DNA of 63,720 nucleotides, taken from contig DVNC01000050.1 in assembly GCA_018714685.1 (NCBI GenBank), forward strand, positions 1 through 63,720, in the 5' to 3' direction. The stretch's first letter is position 1, and each line of letters begins with the position of its first letter. The translations under genes were made by a program, and so were the position numbers. Shown piece by piece: positions 57,159 through 63,720 of the stretch. This DNA is from Scatocola faecipullorum. Its GTDB lineage: Bacteria > Pseudomonadota > Alphaproteobacteria > RF32 > CAG-239. The notes below the pieces were generated by a model. The model was not told the origin of the DNA. It made no database searches and was given only the letters and a program-made list of their open reading frames with translations.

Positions 57159-57800
57159 ATGACAATTACTTCAATATTTGCACTCTGCGCGCTCGGCGGT
57201 TATCTTCTGGGTTCAATTCCTTTCGGACTGGTGCTGACCCGTCTGGCCGGCCTCGGCGACATCCGCAAAATCGGCTCCGGCAACATCGGCGCCACCAATG
57301 TTCTGCGCACCGGACGCAAAGACTTGGCCTTGCTCACCGTTCTGCTTGATGCCTCCAAAGCGGGTATCGCCGCCTTTGTTGCCGCCAGCCTTGCTCCGGC
57401 GGCTGATTACGTCTTTCTCGGCAACATGACCCAGGTTAATGTTATTGCCGGACTGATTGCGGGTTCCGCCGGCGTTGTCGGACATAACTTTCCCGTCTGG
57501 CTGAAATTCAAGGGCGGCAAAGGCGTTGCCTCCACTTTCGGCTTTATTCTCGCAACCAATCCCCAGATTGCCCTGCTGGCTCTGGCCACCTGGCTGGTTT
57601 GTGCCGTCATCACCCGCTATTCTTCCCTTTCGGCCATCACCGCGGCAATCGCCACGCCTGTTTATGCTTTCTTTTTGGTAGAGCCGACTTATACCATCTT
57701 TTATACGGCCATCGCCCTGCTCGTTTTGCTGCGCCACCGCGCCAACATAGTCCGTCTGGCCAAAGGCGAAGAAAGCAAAATCAGCTTCAAGAAGAAATAA
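57159..57800 (+). CDS. plsY: acyl-phosphate glycerol-3-phosphate acyltransferase
   Basis: First acylation of phospholipid synthesis using acyl phosphate. The 213-residue membrane protein has the three cytoplasmic motifs GSIPFGLVLTRL with IRKIGSGNIGATNVLRTG, GHNFPVWLKFKGGKGVAS and the late RHRANIVRLAKGEE. It is divergent from pyrH and 6 bp before dprA. Confidence 0.95.
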   Translation: MTITSIFALCALGGYLLGSIPFGLVLTRLAGLGDIRKIGSGNIGATNVLRTGRKDLALLTVLLDASKAGIAAFVAASLAPAADYVFLGNMTQVNVIAGLIAGSAGVVGHNFPVWLKFKGGKGVASTFGFILATNPQIALLALATWLVCAVITRYSSLSAITAAIATPVYAFFLVEPTYTIFYTAIALLVLLRHRANIVRLAKGEESKISFKKK

Positions 57801-57806
57801 CTGTCG

Positions 57807-58931
57807 ATGGCGGCCGAAAACAAAATACTTGATTACATTCAGCTGATTAATTCTGCAAACATCGGCCCCGTCACTTTCTACAAACTGCTGCGGCAATATG
57901 GCTCGGCAGAAGCCGCTTTGGCGGCTCTTCCTGCCGGCAGGCGTACTTTTTCGCGTTCGGCCGCTCAAAAAGAATTCGAACTCGCCCGCCGCCAAAATAT
58001 CAGGCTCCTCGCCTTTGACGACCCGGAATATCCCGAAAACCTTCGCGCCGCAGAAGACGCTCCGCCCGTCATCTATGTGAGGGGACAGATAAACTGTCTG
58101 CGGCAGCCGCTCAGCCTGTCAATCGTCGGAGCCCGCAACGCCTCGCTCAACGGCCGTAAACTGGCTTCGCAAATTTCCTGTGAGCTGACCTCTCAGGGGA
58201 TTATGATTGTCTCCGGCATGGCACGCGGCATCGATACCGCGGCACACAAAGGCGCAATGTTCGCCCTGAACCGCAGCGGAAGCACCGTTGCCGTCCTCGG
58301 AACCGGCATTGATATCGCCTATCCCGCCGAAAACCAAAAGCTCTGCGAACAAATTGCCGGGCAAGGTGCCGTTATTTCCGAATTTCCGCTCGGAACCGAA
58401 CCGTCGGCAGGCAACTTTCCCCGCCGTAACCGCATTGTTTCCGCTCTCACCGACGGCACATTGGTCGTCGAAGCTTCGCTGCATTCCGGTTCGCTGATAA
58501 CCGCCCGGCTGGCATTGGAACAGGGACGTGACGTTTTTGCCGTTCCCGGTTTTCCCACCGACGAGCGTTCCGCCGGCCCCAACAAACTGATAAAAGACGG
58601 CGCCTTTCTGGTTGAAAATGCCGAAGACATTCTTAATGTCTTGAGCGCGGACGCCCGCCGGAAAATTCCCCGGACACCCCGTCCCGTTCAAACGGATTTA
58701 TTTGTTAAACCTCTTGACAAAGAATCAAAAACTGCCGATATTCCAGACACCGCATCGCCGGATCGGGAAACGGACATTCTCAGCCTGCTGACCCCTGCCG
58801 GCGTTTATGTGGACGAACTTATCCGGGTTTCCGGTCTGGATTCGGCCGCCGTCTCGCTCCGGCTGTTGGAGTTGGAAATGGAAGGGCGGATTGAGCGCCA
58901 GGTCGGCAACAAAGTCGCGTTAATTAAGTAA
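57807..58931 (+). CDS. dprA: DNA processing protein DprA
   Basis: Loads RecA on incoming single-stranded DNA in natural transformation. The 374-residue protein has the Rossmann-like core SIVGARNASLNGRKLASQIS, IVSGMARGIDTAAHKGAM, VAVLGTGIDIAYPAENQ and FPRRNRIVSALTDGTLVVEA, followed by a C-terminal winged-helix domain (ILSLLTPAGVYVDELIRVSG). It lies between plsY and topA, the common alphaproteobacterial order, and pairs functionally with comEC. Confidence 0.95.
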   Translation: MAAENKILDYIQLINSANIGPVTFYKLLRQYGSAEAALAALPAGRRTFSRSAAQKEFELARRQNIRLLAFDDPEYPENLRAAEDAPPVIYVRGQINCLRQPLSLSIVGARNASLNGRKLASQISCELTSQGIMIVSGMARGIDTAAHKGAMFALNRSGSTVAVLGTGIDIAYPAENQKLCEQIAGQGAVISEFPLGTEPSAGNFPRRNRIVSALTDGTLVVEASLHSGSLITARLALEQGRDVFAVPGFPTDERSAGPNKLIKDGAFLVENAEDILNVLSADARRKIPRTPRPVQTDLFVKPLDKESKTADIPDTASPDRETDILSLLTPAGVYVDELIRVSGLDSAAVSLRLLELEMEGRIERQVGNKVALIK

Positions 58932-58947
58932 AGATGGAAGTAAGGTT

Positions 58948-61401
58948 ATGAAATTAGTTATTGTGGAATCACCCGCCAAAGCCAAAACCATTAACAAATA
59001 CCTCGGCAGCGATTACAAAGTTCTTGCCAGCTTCGGCCACATCCGCGACTTGCCCAGCAAAGACGGCTCGGTCAATCCTGACGAAGACTTTGCCATGACA
59101 TGGGAACTCAGCCCCGGCGGCAAAAAACGCCTGAATGATATTATCGCCGCGGTTAAAGATGCCGACACGATTGTCCTCGCCTCCGACCCGGATAGAGAAG
59201 GAGAAGCCATTGCCTGGCACATTCTGGAGGAACTGACCGCCCGCAAAAAGATCAAAGACAAAAAAATCGAGCGCGTCGTTTTTCATGAAATTACCAAATC
59301 CGCCGTCACCGAAGCCATCAAAAATCCGCGGCAGATTGACAACAATCTGGTTTCGGCCTACATGGCCCGCCGCGCTTTGGACTACCTTGTCGGATTTACT
59401 CTGTCGCCGGTTCTCTGGCGCAAACTTCCCGGTTCCAAATCCGCCGGCCGCGTTCAGTCTGTCGCATTGCGCTTGATTTGCGACCGCGAAACCGAAATTG
59501 AGAAATTTAAGGCCGAAGAATATTGGACCGTCGATGCCGATTTAATCACCAAAACCCAGGCTTTGATAAAAACCCGCCTGATTACTCTTGACGGCAAAAA
59601 ACTCGAAAAATTTGACTTAAATACAGAGGCCAAAGCCCTTGATGCCAAAGCAAAGATTGAAGCGCAGGACTTTGCCGTCTCCAACGTCGAACGCAAAAAG
59701 ACCAACCGATATCCTGCACCGCCGTTCACCACTTCCACTCTGCAGCAGGAAGCGGCCCGCAAACTGCGTTTCAGCGCCAAGAAAACCATGCAGATTGCCC
59801 AAAAGCTCTATGAAGAAGGCTTAATTACCTATATGCGTACTGACGCGGTCAACCTTTCTAAAGAAGCAATTGAAGCCTGCCGCGCCGCTATTTTGAAATA
59901 TTTCGGTGAAGCTTATCTGCCCAAAACGGCCAAGGAATATAAAACCAAATCCAAAAACGCGCAGGAAGCGCACGAGGCCATCCGTCCCGCCCATGTTGAC
60001 GAGACGCCGAAAAAACTGGAAACCAAGCTGGATTCCGACGCCCACAAGCTCTATGAACTGATTTGGAAACGCACCGTCGCCTGCCAGATGAACCCGGCAA
60101 TTATGGACAAGGTAACCGTTGACGCCACCTCAGCCGACGGAAAAATTGTTCTCCGTGCCAACGGACAGGTCATTAACTTCGACGGTTTCCTTAAATTATA
60201 TGTCGAAAGCAAAGACGACAGCGACGAAGATGACGAAAACCGCATTTTGCCGAACGTTGAAACCGGCGAAAGCGTCACCAAGGGCGAAATCCGCCCCGAA
60301 CAGCATTTCACCACGCCGCCGCCGCGTTTCACCGAAGCCAGCCTGGTCAAAAAACTTGAAGAACTCGGCATTGGCCGTCCGTCAACCTATGCTTCGATTA
60401 TCGCCGTTTTGCAGGACCGTAAATATGTACGGGTTGAAAAGTTGCGTTTCATTCCGGAAGACCGCGGACGCATCGTTACCGTTTTTCTTGAAAACTTCTT
60501 CAAAAAATATGTTGAATACGACTTCACCGCCCAGCTGGAAGAATATCTCGATGATATCTCTAACGGCGAAATGGAATGGAAAAAACTGCTCGGCGGTTTC
60601 TGGACCAAGTTCATCAAAAACATAGACGCCGTCCAGCCGCTGCAAATCAGCGAAGTTATTGAAAAGATTGACGAAGTTTTGTCTTATCACCTCTTTCCTC
60701 CGCGCGAGGACGGTTCCGACCCCAGAATCTGCCCGGAATGCGGCAAAGGACGTCTGAGCATCAAACTCGGCAAATTCGGCGCCTTCCTCGGCTGCTCCAA
60801 TTATCCGGAGTGCAAATATACCAAACCGCTGACCGACGTCACCGAAGAAATGAGCAGCGACACGCCGAAAGCTCCCAATCCGGAAGACAAAACAATGGGC
60901 GAACTCAACGGCTTAAAGGTTTACCTTAAGAAAGGGCCTTACGGTTTTTACATTCAGCTCGGCGAAGATGCCACCGCCACCACAGAAAAACCCAAACGCG
61001 TTGCGCTGCCCCGCAATCTCAAACCGGAAGACGTAACCCCGGAACAGGCTTTGATTCTGGCTTCCCTCCCCCGCCAGCTCGGCAACGGCATTGAAGCCAA
61101 TATCGGCAAATTCGGCCAATATCTGAAACAAGGCAACAAATCCAAATCGCTGACCGGCAATGACAACATTTTCAACATAACGCTGGAACGCGCCGAAGAA
61201 ATTTTGAAAAACGTGGCTGAGCGGCCGGCCGGAAAAATTCTGGGACAAAATCCCAAAGATAAAGCCGACATCACCGTCTTAAGCGGACGTTACGGCCCCT
61301 ATATCAAATGCGGCAAAAACAATTACGCCATTCCCCGTGAGTTTAAAGACAGGGAGCTCACCTTGGAAGACGCATTGAAAATTATCGCAGCCAAAAAATA
61401 G
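58948..61401 (+). CDS. topA: DNA topoisomerase I
   Basis: Type IA topoisomerase relaxing negative supercoils. The 817-residue protein has the Toprim domain (MKLVIVESPAKAKTINKYLG, then DPDREGEAIAWH), the active tyrosine Y295 in GLITYMRTDA, and RPSTYASIIAVLQDRKYV. The C-terminus has one four-cysteine zinc ribbon (CPECGKGRLS, then GCSNYPECKY) and further topo-C repeats (KKGPYGFYIQLGE, GRYGPYIKCGKNN). A strong terminator follows. Confidence 0.98.
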   Translation: MKLVIVESPAKAKTINKYLGSDYKVLASFGHIRDLPSKDGSVNPDEDFAMTWELSPGGKKRLNDIIAAVKDADTIVLASDPDREGEAIAWHILEELTARKKIKDKKIERVVFHEITKSAVTEAIKNPRQIDNNLVSAYMARRALDYLVGFTLSPVLWRKLPGSKSAGRVQSVALRLICDRETEIEKFKAEEYWTVDADLITKTQALIKTRLITLDGKKLEKFDLNTEAKALDAKAKIEAQDFAVSNVERKKTNRYPAPPFTTSTLQQEAARKLRFSAKKTMQIAQKLYEEGLITYMRTDAVNLSKEAIEACRAAILKYFGEAYLPKTAKEYKTKSKNAQEAHEAIRPAHVDETPKKLETKLDSDAHKLYELIWKRTVACQMNPAIMDKVTVDATSADGKIVLRANGQVINFDGFLKLYVESKDDSDEDDENRILPNVETGESVTKGEIRPEQHFTTPPPRFTEASLVKKLEELGIGRPSTYASIIAVLQDRKYVRVEKLRFIPEDRGRIVTVFLENFFKKYVEYDFTAQLEEYLDDISNGEMEWKKLLGGFWTKFIKNIDAVQPLQISEVIEKIDEVLSYHLFPPREDGSDPRICPECGKGRLSIKLGKFGAFLGCSNYPECKYTKPLTDVTEEMSSDTPKAPNPEDKTMGELNGLKVYLKKGPYGFYIQLGEDATATTEKPKRVALPRNLKPEDVTPEQALILASLPRQLGNGIEANIGKFGQYLKQGNKSKSLTGNDNIFNITLERAEEILKNVAERPAGKILGQNPKDKADITVLSGRYGPYIKCGKNNYAIPREFKDRELTLEDALKIIAAKK

Positions 61402-61405
61402 TCAT

Positions 61406-61441
61406 AAAAAAAGCTTTCGGAAATCCGAAAGCTTTTTTTCT
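61406..61441. terminator. terminator after topA
   Basis: AAAAGCTTTCGG/CCGAAAGCTTTT stem with A and T runs, shared with the converging membrane gene. Confidence 0.85.
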
Positions 61442-61446
61442 TACTT

Positions 61447-61785
61447 TTACAACCAGCGGCGAATTTGCTCTGCCCGTTGCTGCCTTTTTCGTTCAAGCTC
61501 CAACCGGCGTTTATATTCGCGTTGTTCCCGCTTAATATAATACCAGACGGAAAAATAAACCCCGAACCACACGATAACGGCCGTCCAGCCGACAAACGCT
61601 CCATAATTAAAAGCAGCCACCAGAATTGCCATTCCCAGCAAATACAAACAAACGCCGAAAATTCCGATAATCGGTTGATCTGCCGGAGCTTCACAACATT
61701 TGGAATGCTTGTTGGGGTTGGTAAAAATCATTGAACAAAGAACCGAAAAGGCAATAAGCAAAACAAAAAGAATAAGGAGTTTCAT
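61447..61785 (-). CDS. small membrane protein of unknown function
   Basis: A 112-residue protein with an N-terminal hydrophobic segment (LLILFVLLIAFSVLCSMIF), a short loop with a Cys-Cys pair (KHSKCCEAP), two more spans (IIGIFGVCLYLLGMAILVAA, then WTAVIVWFGVYFSVWYY) and a very basic cytoplasmic tail (KREQREYKRRLELERKRQQR). No Shine-Dalgarno sequence. Not recognised. Confidence 0.6.
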   Translation of the reverse strand: MKLLILFVLLIAFSVLCSMIFTNPNKHSKCCEAPADQPIIGIFGVCLYLLGMAILVAAFNYGAFVGWTAVIVWFGVYFSVWYYIKREQREYKRRLELERKRQQRAEQIRRWL

Positions 61786-61945
61786 ACGATAAAATTTTTA
61801 TGATTACGATTAATTTAATTCACGTTAAAATTTATGATGAATCCCCGTTTTGCAACAGTCGGTTAAACATCATAATAAAACAACAAAATATAAACTGTAA
61901 TTTTATTATATCATACTTTCATAGCCGGAGCAAATAAATTTTAGA

Positions 61946-61972
61946 CAAAAAAAGTCCCGGAAAACCGGGGCC
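61946..61972 (-). terminator. terminator of the next membrane gene
   Basis: CCCGG-AAAA-CCGGG stem; the minus strand continues into T7, 20 bp after the stop at 61992. Confidence 0.7.
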
Positions 61973-61991
61973 TGATCAGCTTAAGTCAGAT

Positions 61992-62627
61992 TTACCAGCC
62001 GTAAACGGTCAACCACAAACCGGCACCGAAAATAAAGCCGAAAACAATCTCCGACAAATTTTTTGACTGACCGATCCATGCCGGCAGACAATACATTTCA
62101 TTATGATGATCAAACAGCTTATAACTGCCGAAATAAACCGGACCGGACAGCAAACCGATAACAATCAGCCCGGCATAGCTCGGTTCTTCCGGCATAATGC
62201 CGAAACGGATCAATAAAGCATTCACACCCCACACCGCAATCATCGGGAAACCGTAACGCATCTCCGAAAACCAAAAATCATAACTCTTCTTATAGCGTGT
62301 GTCTTTGCGCTCTGCCCGATAAAACCAGTTCAGCGGCCGAACATACCAGCGGTTATAATTTCTTTTCGTCTGCGTATGATTGCGGCCGCAGTCCAAAATA
62401 GCTCCCACCGCGCGGCTCCAAAACTGAAATTGAATCCATAAAGCATAAAGCAGAGATATCGCTATTAACTTAGGCGATGACCAGTCATAAACCAAAACCG
62501 CAGTCATTGCCGTCACCATGACAATCGTTTTCACAAAACGCTTGTTCAGCAATTGTATCTTAAATTCCAGCCCGCCATACCAGCGGCGAAGAAATGCCCA
62601 CAAAATTCCGTTCAGCAAAATATCCAT
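61992..62627 (-). CDS. multi-pass membrane protein of unknown function
   Basis: A 211-residue protein with five or so hydrophobic segments (TIVMVTAMTAVLVYDW, YGFPMIAVWGVNALLI, YAGLIVIGLLSGPVYF, IVFGFIFGAGLWLTVYGW) and a polar middle rich in Arg, Asn and Trp (CGRNHTQTKRNYNRWYVRPL). The ATG at 62627 is chosen because GAAGGAGG lies just before it. Not recognised; no functional context. Confidence 0.65.
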   Translation of the reverse strand: MDILLNGILWAFLRRWYGGLEFKIQLLNKRFVKTIVMVTAMTAVLVYDWSSPKLIAISLLYALWIQFQFWSRAVGAILDCGRNHTQTKRNYNRWYVRPLNWFYRAERKDTRYKKSYDFWFSEMRYGFPMIAVWGVNALLIRFGIMPEEPSYAGLIVIGLLSGPVYFGSYKLFDHHNEMYCLPAWIGQSKNLSEIVFGFIFGAGLWLTVYGW

Positions 62628-62699
62628 AACAACCTCCTTCAAGATAAGCCAACATAACCGAGCTGCGGCAAGTTGCAAACAACAATTGAACTTTTTCCA

Positions 62700-62727
62700 T
62701 AAAAAACCCGGACAATGCCGGGTTTAA
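62700..62727 (-). terminator. terminator of the first DUF2934 gene
   Basis: AAACCCGG/CCGGGTTT stem; minus strand continues into T6. Confidence 0.75.
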
Positions 62728-62744
62728 TACTGCGTCTGCCAAAA

Positions 62745-62993
62745 CTATTTCAAAATAATTTTACGCATCAGTTGCAAACTGTCTTTTTTCTTCGCATCCG
62801 CCTTAATCCGGGAAGCCAGATAAGCCGCTTTGTAAACCGACGAAATCTGCTTGGCCGTACTCAAAGCATCTCTCTGTTCCAGCTGTTCAATCGCCGCATT
62901 CCAGTCATGAGCGCTGCTGTTAGCCGGACAGCCGTTGTTCTTCCAAATATAATAAGCCGTTTCGCGAATAGTTTTTTCATCAAATTGTGTCAT
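62745..62993 (-). CDS. DUF2934-family protein
   Basis: An 82-residue protein consisting of a DUF2934-like domain (TIRETAYYIWKNNGCPANSS, AHDWNAAIEQLEQ) and a basic tail. The family is of unknown function. It is a paralogue of the next gene: IRE-AAY-IWKNNGCPAN and DWNAAI are shared, and both use AAGGAA-type ribosome binding sites in a similar leader. Confidence 0.75.
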   Translation of the reverse strand: MTQFDEKTIRETAYYIWKNNGCPANSSAHDWNAAIEQLEQRDALSTAKQISSVYKAAYLASRIKADAKKKDSLQLMRKIILK

Positions 62994-63055
62994 GGTCGTT
63001 TCCTTCTGTTTTCATAATGAAACCAACATACAACTAAATATTTAATTTTCTATGA

Positions 63056-63084
63056 AAAAAGGCTCCGCATACGGAGCCTTTCGT
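63056..63084 (-). terminator. terminator of the second DUF2934 gene
   Basis: AAGGCTCCG/CGGAGCCTT stem; minus strand continues into T6. Confidence 0.75.
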
Positions 63085-63099
63085 TTACCAAAAGAAAAA

Positions 63100-63381
63100 T
63101 TATTTGGAAGATTTTTTCTTGGTTGTTTTGGAAGCAGTCTTGACCAAGGTCTTCTTAACCAAAGCAGAAGCTTTGCTGGCCAGTGTTTTGCTGGAAGAAG
63201 TCTTGCTGCTGGAAGAAATGCTTTTGGCGGCGCTGTTCAAAGTTGCCAGAGAAGTCAGCTGATTAATTGCGGCATTCCAGTCCTGCAGGCTGGTGTTGGC
63301 CGGGCAGCCGTTGTTCTTCCAAATGAAATAAGCAGCTTCGCGAATTGCATTTTCGTTTAACGTGATGTTTGAATTTTTCAT
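63100..63381 (-). CDS. DUF2934-family protein with histone-like Lys/Ser/Ala tail
   Basis: A 93-residue protein: a DUF2934 domain (AIREAAYFIWKNNGCPANTS, LQDWNAAINQL) followed by a low-complexity tail of serine, alanine and lysine (KSISSSSKTSSSKTLASK, ending KTASKTTKKKSSK). Such tails bind nucleic acid in histone H1-like bacterial proteins. The ATG at 63381, after AAGGAACGACT, is preferred to an in-frame TTG just upstream. Role unknown. Confidence 0.78.
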   Translation of the reverse strand: MKNSNITLNENAIREAAYFIWKNNGCPANTSLQDWNAAINQLTSLATLNSAAKSISSSSKTSSSKTLASKASALVKKTLVKTASKTTKKKSSK

Positions 63382-63630
63382 AGTCGTTCCTTTCAAGTTA
63401 AATTATTATTTTCTGTATATAATCAATAAGTTAAAAAAATATTTATATTTGAAGGAATACGCCGCCTTTCCGAAAAAAATTTTTAAACATTTCCCATTTC
63501 CGGCAAACACAGAAAAACCAAAGCATTGACATCGGTAAAAGCGCTTTTCCCCGTCGGGTTCCGCACAAAAACGATATGGATAAATCAAAACGGCAACATC
63601 TCAGAAATGACGCCGCAATAATGCCGGATA

Positions 63631-63660
63631 CAAAAAAACCTCCGCAAGGGAGGTTTTTTG
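63631..63660 (-). terminator. terminator of tRNA-Phe
   Basis: AAAACCTCC/GGAGGTTTT stem with T run on the minus strand, a few bases after the tRNA 3' end. The bases from 63382 to here hold no feature I can support. Confidence 0.8.
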
Positions 63661-63662
63661 AA

Positions 63663-63720
63663 TGGTGCTCGGGGACGGGATCGAACCGCCGACACGAGGA
63701 TTTTCAGTCCTCTGCTCTAC
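63663..63720 (-). tRNA. tRNA-Phe (GAA), 5' part outside the window
   Basis: On the minus strand the sequence reads from the D-arm side (GTAGAGCAGAGGAC) through anticodon loop CTGAAAA (GAA), variable loop, T-arm GGCGG-TTCGATC-CCGTC and acceptor strand to an encoded CCA (63663-63665). The first bases of the tRNA lie beyond the right edge. Confidence 0.9.

Noticed and set aside
63406..63588. 60-codon minus-strand frame upstream of the DUF2934 gene
   Set aside because: No ribosome binding site, odd composition, and no protein-like features.

Overview
The window is a Gram-negative bacterial chromosome segment, most consistent with an alphaproteobacterium. The evidence is the gene order: tRNA-Leu, tig, clpP, clpX; lon next to HU next to tRNA-Val; pyrH, frr, uppS, cdsA, rseP, bamA, lpxD, fabZ, lpxA, lpxI, lpxB; use of LpxI instead of LpxH; and a short ComEC without a fused beta-lactamase domain. 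Many short orphan genes, lipoproteins and small repeats would fit a host-associated (gut-type) lineage, but that is inference. No ribosomal RNA, intact insertion sequence or CRISPR array was seen.

Layout. 1-5.3 kb: nrdR-nusB-def-fmt and rpiB-glyA on the minus strand, with a lipoprotein between them. 5.4-9.1 kb: tRNA-Cys and tRNA-Asn, a duplicated tRNA-Asn tail, then a small accessory island (Stealth-type phosphotransferase, and a putative HNH nuclease overlapped by a SUKH/YrhA-type gene). 9.1-13.7 kb: sirtuin, membrane proteins, a histidine phosphatase, and a three-gene ECF sigma cassette (small single-span membrane protein, sigma factor, LTxxQ periplasmic protein) resembling CnrY-CnrH-CnrX. 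13.7-15.2 kb: a gene-poor stretch with 42-bp palindromic repeats, an RNA with an attenuator-like terminator, and a second structured leader driven by a good promoter and read into two small HTH genes. 15.3-20.5 kb: U32-family protein, a lipoprotein, an AtoDA-type CoA transferase and an orphan. 20.6-24.1 kb: tRNA-Val with a second tRNA-tail duplication, HU and lon. 24.3-29.9 kb: fliN-like, acyltransferase, waaA, lpxK, CDGSH protein, aldo/keto reductase, dut. 30-34.7 kb: an AT-rich Cys-His-Asp protein, then clpX-clpP-tig-tRNA-Leu. 34.8-41.5 kb: TPR lipoprotein, prfC, paired membrane proteins, comEC, orphan. 41.7-56.9 kb: the envelope cluster, from a LeuA-like enzyme and lpxB through bamA, rseP, cdsA and uppS to frr and pyrH, interrupted between lpxA and fabZ by carbonic anhydrase, a beta-helix-like protein and a HEYGH metallopeptidase. 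57.1-61.4 kb: plsY-dprA-topA. 61.4 kb to the end: membrane proteins, two DUF2934 paralogues and a partial tRNA-Phe.

How the genes fit together. The window holds most of the lipid A-Kdo route (lpxA, lpxD, lpxI, lpxB, lpxK, waaA), outer-membrane assembly and site-2 proteolysis (bamA, rseP), phospholipid and undecaprenyl synthesis (plsY, cdsA, uppS), protein quality control (tig, clpP, clpX, lon), and two parts of natural transformation (comEC, dprA). Two conserved blocks have been split by inserted genes (clpX from lon; lpxA from fabZ), and dxr is missing from its usual place between cdsA and rseP.

Most unusual signals: tRNA 3'-end duplications carrying structured inserts at tRNA-Asn and tRNA-Val; the attenuator-like RNA at 14.1-14.34 kb; the structured leader plus twin HTH genes; the ECF cassette; the nuclease/immunity-like pair; and a 91-nt hairpin beside lpxA. 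All assignments come from reading the sequence; no searches were run.
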